From positions 1-64,000 of the forward strand of contig JADJAE010000061.1 in NCBI GenBank assembly GCA_016704445.1: a stretch of DNA of 64,000 bases. The letters are read 5' to 3'. This stretch comes from Deltaproteobacteria bacterium (GTDB lineage Bacteria > Myxococcota_A > Polyangia > Polyangiales > Ga0077539). Below, piece by piece: positions 33,980 through 43,164 of the stretch. The notes beneath the pieces are model-generated. The model had not been told where the DNA came from and did no database searches. It was given only the letters and a program-made list of their open reading frames with translations. The position numbers and the translations under genes were made by a program. Each line of letters starts with the position of its first letter. Within the stretch, counting starts at the first letter, position 1.

Positions 33980-34813
33980 ATGGCCAACCCCAGGAAGTCC
34001 CCCTCGAAGAAACCCGCCTCCAAACCCGCTTCCAAACCCCTTCCCACCCAGCTCGACGTCGCGGCGGCCTACGACGCCCTCCTCCCCGCCGCGCTCGCCC
34101 TCCCGGCCTTCACTCCCCTCGCGGGCTCCGGCGTCGACCCCGCGCTCGTCCAGACCAACGTCGACGGGGGCCTCGCGGCCATCGCGCCCTTCCACGATCG
34201 CATCGCCCACGAGCTCCCCAGGATCTCCCTCGCCGACGTCCTCCAGGCCGGCAACGCCGCGCGGGGATTGATCTTCGCGCTCACGCAGGTGGTCCCGTCG
34301 AAGGTGACGGCCGAGGACATCCAGCGCGTGACCCGCGAGCTGATCGAGCTGCGCGAACCCACCCTGAAGCAGCTCGAGGTGTTCGCGTCGTCGGCCCTCA
34401 AGCTGATCCCCGCGGCCATCCCTGCGCGCATCCGCCCCGGCAGCGGCCCCCGCGACTGGGCCGCCGACGGCGTCGCCATCGCAGCCGTCCTCCGCGACCC
34501 CCAGTGGAACCTCCAGGGCAGGCACCCCTTCACCGACGCCCACCTCGCGCGGATGGAGTCGCTCGCCAACTGGGTGCTCGCCAACGTGAAGGCCGACGGC
34601 GCCCCGACCCCGAGCGCCCGCGTCCCCGGCGACGCGCAGGAGCGCGCCGACCGCTTCTACACCCTCCTCAAGAGCCGCCACATCGACCTCCGCCGCATCG
34701 GGACGTGGCTCTTCGGCGAGGACGAGGTCGACGCGAAGGTCCCCAGGCTCGGCTCGCGCACCGCCGCGCCCCGCAGCGCGAAGGACGCCGCCCCGCAGCC
34801 CGCCACCCCGTAG
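33980..34813 (+). CDS. Uncharacterised helical protein
   Basis: 277 aa. A Lys/Pro/Ala/Ser-rich N-terminus (KSPSKKPASKPASKPLP, residues 6-22) precedes a helical domain: 'LDVAAAYDALLPAALALPAF', 'VTRELIELREPTLKQLEVFA', 'ARMESLANWVLANVKADG', 'ERADRFYTLLKSRHIDLRRI' and 'GTWLFGEDEVD'. CGGAG lies 9 bases before the ATG. It lacks a signal peptide, so it is cytoplasmic. No recognised family. Followed 54 bp later by the synthetase gene in the same direction. Confidence 0.65.
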   Translation: MANPRKSPSKKPASKPASKPLPTQLDVAAAYDALLPAALALPAFTPLAGSGVDPALVQTNVDGGLAAIAPFHDRIAHELPRISLADVLQAGNAARGLIFALTQVVPSKVTAEDIQRVTRELIELREPTLKQLEVFASSALKLIPAAIPARIRPGSGPRDWAADGVAIAAVLRDPQWNLQGRHPFTDAHLARMESLANWVLANVKADGAPTPSARVPGDAQERADRFYTLLKSRHIDLRRIGTWLFGEDEVDAKVPRLGSRTAAPRSAKDAAPQPATP

Positions 34814-34866
34814 CGCCGCACTCCCTGACCCCCCCCGCTCGACCGCCCCGCCGCCCATCGGCGACG

Positions 34867-36315
34867 ATGCTCCCCATGCACGACGGATCGAACCCGCTGC
34901 TCCGCTTCGTCCACGCGCGCGGCCCTGAGCCTGCGCTCAGCCTCGACGAGCTCACCCTCTCCTTCGCCGCGCTCGACGAGCTCAGCGCCGGCGTCGCCTC
35001 CGCGCTCGCCCGCCGGGGCCTCTCCAAGGGCGACCGCGCGGCTCTTGTGGTGCGCTCCTCCGTCGACGGCGTCGCGTGCCTGCTGGGCTGCCTGCGGCGC
35101 GGCGTGGTGGTGGTCCCGGTCAACCCCGGCTACCAGGAGCAGGAGCTCGCCCACGTGCTCGCCGACAGCGGCGCCTCGCTGGTCATCGAGGATGAGTCCT
35201 GCGCCGCGCTGCGCGCCGTGACCGCGACGACCCCGGTGGTGAGCTCTCGAGCCCTGCTGGAGGAGGGCGCCGCGACCCTCGACGCCGCGGACGTCGCGCT
35301 CCACGGCGACGACCTCGCGATGCTCATCTACACCTCCGGGACCACCGGTCGCTCCAAGGGATGCGCCCACTCTGTCGCGGGCCTCTCCGCCGGCATCGGC
35401 GCCCTCATGGACCTCTGGGCCGTCGCCCCCTCCGACGTGGTGCTCGACGCGCTGCCGCTCTTCCATGTGCACGGGCTCTGCGTGTGCCTGCTGGGCGCCC
35501 TCTCTCGCGGCGCGTGCACCCGGCTCATCCCCCGCTTCTCCCCCTCGGCGGTGGTCGATGGAGCGAGGCGCGGGGCGACGGTGTTCATGAGCGTTCCGAC
35601 GATGGTGCACCGGCTGCTCGGGGCGCTCGACGACGAGGGCGCCTCGGCGCTCTCCTCGCTACGACTGGTGACCTGCGGATCGGCGGCCCTCTCGGCGGAT
35701 CACCTCCGCGCCTTCGAGGCGCGCACGGGCCACACCATCCTGGAGCGCTACGGCATGAGCGAGACGCTCATCACCCTCTCCAACCCGCTGGTGGGAGAGC
35801 GGCGCGCCGGGGCCGTGGGGTGGGCGGTCCCTGGGGCGAGGGTGCGCGTGGTCGACGACGAGCTGCAGGTGTCCTCCCCCGGCACCATGAAGGGCTACTG
35901 GAACCGCCCCGACGCCGACGCCGAGAGCTTCGTGGTGGACGGCGAGGGGGCGCGCTGGTTTCGCACCGGCGACGTGGTGACGCTCGACGACGACGGCTGC
36001 GTGCGCATCGTCGGCCGGGCCAGCCAGGACATCCTGAAGGTCGGCGGCTACAAGCTCTCGACGAGGGAGATCGAGGAGCAGATCGAGGCGCACCCCGCGG
36101 TGCGCGAGGTCGCGGTGGTGGGCGTGGCCGACGAGGAGTGGGGCGAGCGGGTGTGCGCCGTGGTGGCGCTGCGCGAGGGCGCGTCGCTCACGCTGGCCGA
36201 GCTGCGCGAGCACGTGAAGCTCGCGGAGGTGAAGCGCCCGAGGGAGCTGGTCGTGCTCGACGAGCTGCCTCGCAACGCGATGGGCAAGGTGATGAAGTCG
36301 GTGCTGAAGGGGTGA
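34867..36315 (+). CDS. Malonyl-CoA/methylmalonyl-CoA synthetase-like (MatB-type) acyl-CoA ligase
   Basis: 482 aa, ANL superfamily. Adenylates a carboxylic acid and transfers it to CoA. Motifs: phosphate-binding 'LIYTSGTTGRSKGCAHS' (about residue 153), 'LPLFHVHGLCVCLL', 'RRGATVFMSVPTMVHRLL', A5 'ILERYGMSETLITLSNPLVG', 'RRAGAVGWAVPGARVRVV', 'GYWNRP', A7 'WFRTGDVVTLDDDGCVRIVG', A8 'ILKVGGYKLSTREIE' and A10 'LPRNAMGKVMKSVL' (catalytic Lys). The 'SNPxxGxRRAGxVGxxxPG' pattern is characteristic of MatB relatives, so malonate or methylmalonate is the most likely substrate; other short acids are possible. The start may also be ATG 34876. Confidence 0.82.
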   Translation: MLPMHDGSNPLLRFVHARGPEPALSLDELTLSFAALDELSAGVASALARRGLSKGDRAALVVRSSVDGVACLLGCLRRGVVVVPVNPGYQEQELAHVLADSGASLVIEDESCAALRAVTATTPVVSSRALLEEGAATLDAADVALHGDDLAMLIYTSGTTGRSKGCAHSVAGLSAGIGALMDLWAVAPSDVVLDALPLFHVHGLCVCLLGALSRGACTRLIPRFSPSAVVDGARRGATVFMSVPTMVHRLLGALDDEGASALSSLRLVTCGSAALSADHLRAFEARTGHTILERYGMSETLITLSNPLVGERRAGAVGWAVPGARVRVVDDELQVSSPGTMKGYWNRPDADAESFVVDGEGARWFRTGDVVTLDDDGCVRIVGRASQDILKVGGYKLSTREIEEQIEAHPAVREVAVVGVADEEWGERVCAVVALREGASLTLAELREHVKLAEVKRPRELVVLDELPRNAMGKVMKSVLKG

Positions 36316-36344
36316 GGGGGGTGATCGCTGAGCTGGGGGGCGAT

Positions 36345-36650
36345 GGGGCCTGCTCGTGGGGAGCGACCTCGACGCCCGCTCAATGCGCCTCACCGTCGCG
36401 AAGCGACGGGCGCGACCGCGACGCCACACCCACTGCGCCTCACCGGCGGAGCGCCGGGCGCGAAGGCGGACGCCCGCCCACCGCCACACCATCGCGGAAG
36501 CGACGGCGCACGCGACGCCAACCCAATGCGTCACCGCCAACCCACCCGGGTTGAGCATCACGCGGGCGAAGCGACGGCGCATTGGGTTGGCGTCGCGCCG
36601 ACGGCGGCCCGACGAGCGAGGCCGCGCGAGGTCGCTCCCCACGAAGAGGC
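36345..36650. repeat. Composite inverted-repeat element (B)
   Basis: Outer inverted termini: GTGGGGAGCGACCTCG (about 36356) and CGAGGTCGCTCCCCAC (about 36627-36642). Inner inverted arms: GCGACGCCAACCCAATGCG (about 36512) and CGCATTGGGTTGGCGTCGC (about 36578-36596). The interior repeats TGCGCCTCACCG...CGACGGGCGCGA. No gene is seen in 36316-36720. It shares words with elements A and 10.1 kb. Confidence 0.7.
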
Positions 36651-36720
36651 CAGCCGCCGGAACCGGAGAGGGGAGGAGAGGGGAGCGGAGAGAAGAGGAG
36701 CGGAGCCGAGCGCGCGTGGG

Positions 36721-38811
36721 CTACGCGATGAGCGGGGCGATGAGCAGCGAGACGACGCTCATCACCTTGATCAGGATCGCGATGCCGGGGCCGGAGGTGT
36801 CCTTGAAGGGGTCGCCCACGGTGTCGCCCACGACCGCGGCCTTGTGCGCGTCGGAGCCCTTCTTGTGGCCCGGGAGCCCGCCCTTCTCGATGAACTTCTT
36901 GGCGTTGTCCCAGGCGCCGCCCGCGTTGGCCATCACCAGCGAGAGCGTCGCGCCCACGGCCAGCGCGCCCGCGAGCACGCCCGCGAGGGCCTCGGGGCCC
37001 GCGATGAAGCCGACCAGCGGCGGAGCGAGCACGGCCACGGCGCCCGGCAGGATCATCTCCTTGATGGCGGCCTTGGTGGCGATGTCGACGATCACCTTGG
37101 GCTGGGGCTCGACGCCCTCCTTGCCCTCGAGCAACCCCGGGATCTCCCGGAACTGCCGCCGGATCTCCTCGACGATCGCGCCCGCGGCGCGGCCCACGGC
37201 GGTCATCGTCGCGGCGCCCACCACGCAGGGGAGCAGCGCGCCGAAGAGGATGCCCAGCAGGATGGGCGCGCGGGTGATGTCGAGGTTCATGACGGCCATG
37301 CCGTTGCGCAGGCGCACGGCGTTGACCTCCATGTTGAAGGCCGCGAAGAGCGCGATCACGGTGAGCACCGCCGAGCCGATGGCGAAGCCCTTGCCCACGG
37401 CGGCGGTGGTGTTGCCCACGGAGTCGAGCTCGTCGGTGATGTCGCGCACCTCCTTGCCGAGGCCGGACATCTCCGAGATGCCGCCGGCGTTGTCGGCGAT
37501 GGGGCCGTAGGCGTCGACGGTCATCACGATGGCGGTGCCGGCGAGCATGCCCACGGCCGCGAGGGCGATGCCGTAGAGGTCGAGGTAGTGGTTGGAGACC
37601 CAGCCCACGGCCACCAGGGTGATGAGCGGGATGACGGTGCTCTCCAGGCCCACCGCGAGGCCGCGGATGACGTTGGTGCCGGGGCCCGTGAGGGAGCTCT
37701 CCGCGATGCTCCGCACCGGGCCCATGGAGGTGTAGTAGTCGGTGATGAGCCCGAGGATGGCGCCGCCGAGGGCGCCCGCGCCGAGGGTGATCACGGCGCC
37801 CATGCTGAAGCCCCAGGCGGGCAGCAGCGCCAGCGCGGCGCCGGTCACGAGGAAGGGCGGCACGATGAGCGCGATGCGCAGCACGCGCGCGGGCGGCATG
37901 TTCTTGAGCGCGCGGGTGATGAAGATGCCGACGATGGAGACCGCGAGGCCGATGGTGGCGAGCAGCAGCGGCAGCGCCACGGCCATCACGCGCAGGCGGG
38001 TCTCGTCGGTGACGCTCGGGGCGAGCTGGTGAAGGCTCTCCATGGGCATCGTGAGGCCGAGGGCCATCGCGGCGACCACCGCGGCGACGTAGCTCTCGTA
38101 GATGTCCGCGCCCATGCCGGCGATGTCGCCGACGTTGTCGCCCACGTTGTCGGCGATGACGCCGGGGTTGCGGGGGTCATCCTCGGGGATGTTCGCCTCG
38201 ACCTTGCCCACGATGTCGGCGCCGACGTCCGCGGCCTTGGTGTAGATGCCGCCGCCGATGCGCGCGAAGAGGGCGATGGAGCTCGCGCCCACCGCGAAGG
38301 AGTGGATGACGGTGCCGAACACGTGCTTGTGCTCCGCGCCCGCCATCAGGGTCATGTCGCCGGCGTGGTAGAGCCCGTAGAGGCCGCCCATGCCGAGGAG
38401 GCCGAGGCCCGCCACGCAGAGGCCCATCACGGCGCCGCCGTCGAGGGCCGTCACCAGCGCCTCGGCCATGCCCTTGGTGCGGGCCGCCTCGGCCGTGCGG
38501 ACGTTGGCGTAGGTAGCGGCCTTCATCCCGAGGAAGCCGGCGCCCAGCGAGAGCCCCGCCCCCGCCAGGAAGGACAGGCCCGACGCGATGCCCAGCTTCG
38601 CCGCGAGCAGCCCGAAGACCACCACGGCGTAGAGGGCCAGCACCTTGTACTCCGTGACGAGGAAGGCCATCGCCCCCTCGCGGATGTACCGGGCGATGCG
38701 GGCCATGGACTCGTTGCCCTCGGGCCCGCTCTTGACCTTCGCATAGAAGAACAGCGCCACGACCAGGGCGAAGGCCCCGGTGCCGAGCGATTCGATCGTT
38801 AGAGACTCCAC
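36721..38811 (-). CDS. hppA: Membrane-bound ion-translocating pyrophosphatase, K+-dependent type
   Basis: 696 aa, about 15-16 membrane segments. Couples PPi hydrolysis to pumping of H+ or Na+. Active-site motifs: 'DVGADIVGKVEANIPEDDPR' then 'NPGVIADNVGDNVGDIAGMG', 'DAYGPIADNAGGISEMSGL', and near the C-terminus 'VVGDTVGDPFKDTSGPGIAI'. In 'DSVGNTTAAVGKGFAIGSA' the Ala after NTT (instead of Lys) marks the K+-dependent class; the pumped ion cannot be settled by eye. I start at GTG 38811 because AGGAG lies 5 bases upstream and MESLTIESL leads straight into the first membrane segment; an upstream ATG in frame (38865) has no such site. Divergent from the DUF2330 gene. Confidence 0.95.
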   Translation of the reverse strand: MESLTIESLGTGAFALVVALFFYAKVKSGPEGNESMARIARYIREGAMAFLVTEYKVLALYAVVVFGLLAAKLGIASGLSFLAGAGLSLGAGFLGMKAATYANVRTAEAARTKGMAEALVTALDGGAVMGLCVAGLGLLGMGGLYGLYHAGDMTLMAGAEHKHVFGTVIHSFAVGASSIALFARIGGGIYTKAADVGADIVGKVEANIPEDDPRNPGVIADNVGDNVGDIAGMGADIYESYVAAVVAAMALGLTMPMESLHQLAPSVTDETRLRVMAVALPLLLATIGLAVSIVGIFITRALKNMPPARVLRIALIVPPFLVTGAALALLPAWGFSMGAVITLGAGALGGAILGLITDYYTSMGPVRSIAESSLTGPGTNVIRGLAVGLESTVIPLITLVAVGWVSNHYLDLYGIALAAVGMLAGTAIVMTVDAYGPIADNAGGISEMSGLGKEVRDITDELDSVGNTTAAVGKGFAIGSAVLTVIALFAAFNMEVNAVRLRNGMAVMNLDITRAPILLGILFGALLPCVVGAATMTAVGRAAGAIVEEIRRQFREIPGLLEGKEGVEPQPKVIVDIATKAAIKEMILPGAVAVLAPPLVGFIAGPEALAGVLAGALAVGATLSLVMANAGGAWDNAKKFIEKGGLPGHKKGSDAHKAAVVGDTVGDPFKDTSGPGIAILIKVMSVVSLLIAPLIA

Positions 38812-39190
38812 ACGTTGCTCCTTGCGGCTCTCAGACGTGCGGCCCATCCCGCACGCCGACCGCACGAGGCACCCTCCGCTGGCCGCGACGATCGCGCTTC
38901 CCGGCTGTGCTCCGTTGAACCGGTGCCTTTACATCACCCCGCGCCGGGTTTGTAGTGCCCGGCGTAAACAGTATCGAAAGCGCGGAAGGGCCGTGCCGCG
39001 TCGGCCCTCTGGCACAACCCGTGGCACAACCCGCGGGGGTCGCGGAGGGGGATCGATCAGGCCCTTCCTCGCAGGGACTCCGCGGATATGCGAAGGCAAC
39101 GGAGGGGTGCGGCGTCGCTGGCACGCGCTTCGCTCAAGGAATCCCCATGACGGCCCCGATCGGTGGCCGCCCACACACGGAGCAACGACC
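38812..39190. other. Divergent intergenic region (hppA / DUF2330 gene)
   Basis: About 380 bp without a convincing gene. It contains a hairpin CGCCGGG (38942-38948) / CCCGGCG (38958-38964) with a 9-base loop, followed by TAAACAGTAT, and a short direct repeat TGGCACAACCCG at about 39010-39033. Promoters for both neighbours must lie here, but no clear -35/-10 pair stands out. Confidence 0.4.
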
Positions 39191-40483
39191 ATGAAGCCTT
39201 GGATCTCAGTGCTGGCCCTCGGGGCGATCGGTTCGGCGGTGGCGCCCTCGACGGCGCTGGCCTGCGGCGGCTGTTTCGCGCCTCCGGGCGCGGTCCAGGT
39301 CGTCACCGACCACCGCATGGCGCTCTCCCTCTCGGCCGACCGCACCATCCTCTGGGACCAGTTCCGGTACAGCGGTCGCCCTTCGGACTTCTCGTGGATC
39401 CTGCCGATCCGCAACGGTCCCGACGTGCGCATCGAGGTGGCCGACAACCGCTTCCTCACGGCCCTGGACAACCTCTCGGCGCCGGTGCTCAACGCCCCGC
39501 AGCGGCCCTACTGCGACGCCGAGGCGGACTCCTCCTTCCTCAGCGGAGCGCGCGGCGCGGCGGCCCCCACGTCGGCGGCGGACTCCGGGGTGGCGGTGCT
39601 CCAGGAGCAGGTGGTCGGCCCGTACATGACCGCGGTGGTGCGCAGCGAAGACCCCGCCGCGCTCCGCACCTGGCTGCGCGACAACCAGTACAGCGTGCCC
39701 GCCGCCATCGAGCCGGTGATCGACTACTACGTCGCCCAGCGCATGGACTTCATCGCCCTGCGCCTCCGCATGGGCGAGGGCGTCGAGCAGATGACCCCGA
39801 TCCGGGTGACCACGCCGGGGCTCAGCCCGACGCTGCCGCTGCGGATGATCGCCGCGGGCGTGGCCGACAAGGTGGGCCTGCTGCTGATGGTGCTGGCCTC
39901 GTCCCGCTACGAGGCGATGAACTTCCCCAACGGCGAGGTCACCCCGGCGCAGCTCACCTACGACTTCAACGCGCCCACCACGCCCGCGGACGACTTCCGC
40001 CGCGCCTTCGAGGCCCTCAACCGCACCAACGGCGGCCGGCTCTGGCTCACCGAGAGCTCGCTGCCGGTCAGCCGCTCGACCGTCGAGCGGGCCTCGCAGC
40101 TCGGCGGCGGAAGGGCCCCCGTCGGCGGCTCCACGGTGACCAGCGACGACGCCGTGGTGGCCTTCCAGGGCATCGGCTCGAACGCCACCCTCACGCGCCT
40201 CAGGGCCGACCTCGGCGCGAGCGCGCTCGACCGCGACCTGCAGCTCATGGCCAGCGACCTCGGGATGAAGGACCGGGTGCACACCTACGGGACCGTCCGC
40301 AACACGCCCCCGCCCTGCGGCTGGGAGACCGGGCCGAGGTCGGAGTTTCTTGGGTGCGCGGTAACGCCGGGGAGGAGCGGGGGTGCGGGAGGAATGCTGG
40401 CGCTCGGGCTCGCGGGCCTCGGGCTCGCGTGGCGCCGTCGACGCCGGTCGCCGGTCAGCGCCGGCGGCGTCGCATCGAGGTGA
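39191..40483 (+). CDS. DUF2330 domain protein with MYXO-CTERM-like anchor
   Basis: 430 aa. Signal peptide MKPWISVLALGAIGSAVAPS with cleavage near TALA-CGG. The DUF2330 hallmark follows directly: 'CGGCFAPPGAVQVVTDHRMA', 'DFSWILPIRNGPDVRIEVAD', 'YVAQRMDFIALRLRMGEGVE', 'LPLRMIAAGVADKVGLLLMV'. C-terminus: 'GCAVTPGRSGGAGGMLALGL' then 'AGLGLAWRRRRR', the Cys/Gly, membrane helix and Arg cluster of MYXO-CTERM sorting signals that lead to surface anchoring. The domain function is unknown. Its 3' end overlaps the convergent metalloprotease gene by 29 bp. Confidence 0.87.
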   Translation: MKPWISVLALGAIGSAVAPSTALACGGCFAPPGAVQVVTDHRMALSLSADRTILWDQFRYSGRPSDFSWILPIRNGPDVRIEVADNRFLTALDNLSAPVLNAPQRPYCDAEADSSFLSGARGAAAPTSAADSGVAVLQEQVVGPYMTAVVRSEDPAALRTWLRDNQYSVPAAIEPVIDYYVAQRMDFIALRLRMGEGVEQMTPIRVTTPGLSPTLPLRMIAAGVADKVGLLLMVLASSRYEAMNFPNGEVTPAQLTYDFNAPTTPADDFRRAFEALNRTNGGRLWLTESSLPVSRSTVERASQLGGGRAPVGGSTVTSDDAVVAFQGIGSNATLTRLRADLGASALDRDLQLMASDLGMKDRVHTYGTVRNTPPPCGWETGPRSEFLGCAVTPGRSGGAGGMLALGLAGLGLAWRRRRRSPVSAGGVASR

Positions 40484-42035
40484 GCACTGCCCCCATCGCG
40501 GCCAGGGCCCACGCGCCCTGCGCCCGCGATGAGCTCGACGGGCCCGGCACGCGGCAGCCGCAGCCGCTGTCGGGCGGAACGCCCATCCACTCCGTCAGAC
40601 CCGTATCAACAGCAGCCGAGGCGTCGTCGCCCTTGGCCGTGCCTGCGTCGCTCAGGAGCACGCCGAGGTCGCTGACGATCGGCGTCCCGGCGTCGACGGC
40701 GACGCCCACGTCCACCCGCACGCCGGTGTCGACGCGGGTGCCGGTGTCGACCCTCACGCCCACGTCCTGGGCGGGAACGCCGCTGTCGATGGGCAGCGGG
40801 GTCCCGGAGTCCATGACGCAGCGGTTGGTCCCAGGGACGCAGACCATCTGGCCCGAGGCGAGGCGGGCGTTGCAGGCGTAGCCCCTGGGGCAGGTGCAGT
40901 CGTCGGTGCAGGTGCGGGAGCAGAACGCCGTGGTGGCGCTGCTGCCCACGCAGAGGCTCCCGGAGGAGCAGTCCGTCGGCGTGCGGCAGGGCTCACCGAA
41001 GGCCGCGCTCCCTCGGGTGCAGTCCGCGGTCTGCCAGGCCCATCCGCCGGCGCAGGTGCCCTCGTTGGGTCCGGTGGCCGAGCCGAGGCGGCAGGTGTTG
41101 CTGGCGCCGCACCAGCCGCAGCCCGCGTAGGGGGTGCAGCCGCCGCAGCCGCCGGTCAGGCGGGAGCAGGGGTCGGTGGCGGGGCCGGCGTCGACGGGCG
41201 GAGGGGTCCCGGCGTCGACGGGGGTGACCGCGGAGCAGTCGCGGGGCTGCCAGACGAAGCCGCCGCACGAGCCGCTGACCGGGCCCGTCGGGGTGGAGGT
41301 GGTGCAGCGCCCGGTGGCGGAGCACCAGCCGCAGTTGTTGACCGGGGTGCACCCGGCGCAGGAGGTGTAGCGGGCGCAGGGGTCCTCCGGCGTCACGGTG
41401 CCGGCGTCGGGGCTGCCCATCCCAGAGGGGTAGAGCTGGCAGACACCGGCCTGGTCGTCGGTGGTGAGGTTGCGCTTGATGCCGCCGGAGTACGACGCGT
41501 ACATCACGGCGCTCGACTGCGCGGAGTGGTCGAGGCCGAGGAAGTGGCCCTCCTCGTGGGTGGCGATGGACTGCGTGTCGACGGTGCGAGAGCGGCCGTC
41601 GGTGCTCCAGGTGAAGCCCACGTTGTTGAACTGGATGTCGGCGTCGATGAAGTATCCGCCGCTGGTCCAGACGGGTGTGGTCACGCCGATCACGCTGTTG
41701 ACGGGGCCGAGCTCCGCGGGCCACGAGTCGGAGATCCAGAGGAAGGTGTTCACCCGGTCGCCGGCCCTCCCCCGGGTGACCGAGGTGGCGCCGCCGTTGA
41801 CGGTGCGCCAGCGGGTGCACACCGGGGCCGCCCAGTTGGCCATGCCGGTGTCGAGCGCGGAGATGGCGGCCGCGCCGCCGATGGTGGTCGGGGCCGACGA
41901 GGCGTTGACCAGGTAGCGGATGGGGAGCTGCGCGGGGTTCCAGCGCGACTCGCTCAGGGCGTAGCCGGAGGCGAGCGAGGGGGCGATAGAGAGCGCGGCG
42001 AGGGTGATCAGCCGGAGGTCGCGGGCGCGGATCAA
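40455..42035 (-). CDS. Secreted zinc metalloprotease (M10/M57-like) with PSI-type repeats and MYXO-CTERM-like tail
   Basis: 526 aa. Signal peptide LITLAALSIAPSLASGYA. The catalytic domain has 'IATHEEGHFLGLDHSAQSSA' with the Zn motif HExxHxxGLDH (H160, H164, H170) and the Met-turn 'VMYASYSGG'. C-terminal to it are two Cys-rich plexin/PSI-like modules ('CARYTSCAGCTPVNNCGWCS', 'CSRLTGGCGGCTPYAGCGWC'), an EGF-like Cys stretch, an Asp/Val/Thr spacer with VDTGTRVDTGVRVDVG repeats, and a tail 'DSGCGCRVPG' followed by a hydrophobic helix and RRRRR. The start codon is TTG at 42035, preceded by GGAGG at 6 bases and overlapping the upstream stop as TTGA, so the two genes are translationally coupled. Confidence 0.85.
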   Translation of the reverse strand: MIRARDLRLITLAALSIAPSLASGYALSESRWNPAQLPIRYLVNASSAPTTIGGAAAISALDTGMANWAAPVCTRWRTVNGGATSVTRGRAGDRVNTFLWISDSWPAELGPVNSVIGVTTPVWTSGGYFIDADIQFNNVGFTWSTDGRSRTVDTQSIATHEEGHFLGLDHSAQSSAVMYASYSGGIKRNLTTDDQAGVCQLYPSGMGSPDAGTVTPEDPCARYTSCAGCTPVNNCGWCSATGRCTTSTPTGPVSGSCGGFVWQPRDCSAVTPVDAGTPPPVDAGPATDPCSRLTGGCGGCTPYAGCGWCGASNTCRLGSATGPNEGTCAGGWAWQTADCTRGSAAFGEPCRTPTDCSSGSLCVGSSATTAFCSRTCTDDCTCPRGYACNARLASGQMVCVPGTNRCVMDSGTPLPIDSGVPAQDVGVRVDTGTRVDTGVRVDVGVAVDAGTPIVSDLGVLLSDAGTAKGDDASAAVDTGLTEWMGVPPDSGCGCRVPGPSSSSRAQGAWALAAMGAVLTSMRRRRR

Positions 42036-42613
42036 CGGGCACCTCCGGCGAGCGTGCGGACGTCCACGCGCAGGTGCTGGAGCGTCTCGGCGGGCTCCGC
42101 GGGGGCCTCGTAGAGGCGCATGGGCGCGCCGGAGCTGACGCGCGCGAAGGTGAGGCCGCTCAGGTCGCGGTGCACGACGGAGACGCCCGCGACCGGCGGG
42201 TCGACGTAGAAGACGGCCTGCGCGAGGCCCGTGAGGTAGACGACGCCGGGGCCGCGGCGGAGGAAGAACACGGCCTCCTGGCCGGGGGTGAACACCGGGT
42301 TGCCCGCGATGCGGGAGACGAGCCCGTCGACCTCGCCGCCGAGCTGTCGGAGCACCAGCTGGGCTTCGACGTTCTCGCCCTTCACGGTCTCGCTCACGCG
42401 CAGGGTGGTGAGGCTGATGATCTGCGACTGGTCTTCGTTCCAGCGGCTGGTGACGCCGACGACGGTGGCGCGCACCACGACGTCGGACTGGGCGACGAGC
42501 TCGGCGCGGGAGAGCTGTACCGCCACCGTGGCCTCCGCCGGAGAGGCGAAGGAGAGGGCCAGGCCGAGGGCCAGCGTGGCGCTGCAGCGCCGCCAGAGCG
42601 ATGTCGTGTTCAC
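42032..42613 (-). CDS. Small secreted protein upstream of the metalloprotease
   Basis: 193 aa from GTG 42613 (GGAGG 8-9 bases upstream). Signal peptide 'CSATLALGLALSFASPAEAT'. Mature part: 'VAVQLSRAELVAQSDVVVRA', 'IISLTTLRVSETVKGE', 'VLRQLGGEVDGLVSRIAGNP' and 'VFTPGQEAVFFLRRGPGVVY', a pattern of small beta proteins often paired with M10-like proteases in Myxococcota. No catalytic residues are visible. Coupled to the protease by a 3-bp overlap, so it may be an inhibitor, chaperone or substrate-binding partner; this is inference. Downstream (3') lies the protease; upstream is the repeat region around the IS. Confidence 0.7.
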   Translation of the reverse strand: MNTTSLWRRCSATLALGLALSFASPAEATVAVQLSRAELVAQSDVVVRATVVGVTSRWNEDQSQIISLTTLRVSETVKGENVEAQLVLRQLGGEVDGLVSRIAGNPVFTPGQEAVFFLRRGPGVVYLTGLAQAVFYVDPPVAGVSVVHRDLSGLTFARVSSGAPMRLYEAPAEPAETLQHLRVDVRTLAGGAR

Positions 42614-42746
42614 GGTCAAAAGACCTCCAAATTCCGGAATGAGGGGGGAGCGACGAGAGGGTGAGGGTCCCATCGGGCGGCGGTAGTTACAACGCTCGCC
42701 CATGGTGGCGTCAACCACCGGGCTGATCGCGGCCGTGCCCGCAGGT

Positions 42747-43067
42747 TGAAACCCTATCGCTTCTACAGATCTCGGACGGGGTGCAGCCCGCGTCGCTGGG
42801 GTTCGGGCGTTGGCCCTCACCCCAGGCAATAACAGGACGGCGCCCCGGGCATTGCCCGGGGCTGTCGAACAGGGACGCCGATTCGTTCCAGCCCTCGCGG
42901 CCTCGATCGAAGCTTCCGGAGGGTCCATGGAGTTTCGGTTCGACAGCCCCGGGCAGTGCCCGGGGCGCCGTCCTGTTATTGCCTGGGGTGAGGGCCAACG
43001 CCCGAACCCCAGCGACGCGGCGGGTTGCCACGCTCCAATGATGTGTAGAAGCGATAGGGTTGAAACC
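42747..43067. repeat. Large palindromic element with ~125-bp arms
   Basis: Left arm 42747-42870 and right arm 42938-43067 are inverted copies: TGAAACCCTATCGCTTCTAC ... GGACGGCGCCCCGGGCATTG / CAGTGCCCGGGGCGCCGTCC ... GTAGAAGCGATAGGGTTGAA. The two ends are nearly identical and the middle ~67 bp is unique. No protein. A MITE-like structure, able to form a very long hairpin. Confidence 0.8.
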
Positions 43068-43164
43068 TGCGGCAACGATGGTCCCACTGCGGAGCTCGAT
43101 GGAAGTCCGCATGCGGACTTCCATGGGCAGTGCCGGGAGGCCGCATCGTTGCCGCAGGTTTCAA
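43060..43164. repeat. Second inverted repeat between palindrome and IS
   Basis: TTGAAACCTGCGGCAACGAT (43060-43079) pairs with ATCGTTGCCGCAGGTTTCAA (43145-43164). The loop contains a perfect palindrome GGAAGTCCGCATGCGGACTT CC-type sequence (about 43102-43123). Its right end runs into the IS terminal repeat. Confidence 0.7.

Noticed and set aside
36343..38802. Plus-strand open frame antisense to hppA
   Set aside because: His/Asp/Arg/Gly-rich antisense of a highly conserved membrane pyrophosphatase.
38860..39124. Small ORF between hppA and the DUF2330 gene
   Set aside because: No ribosome binding site, no conservation cues, composition like the antisense frames around it.
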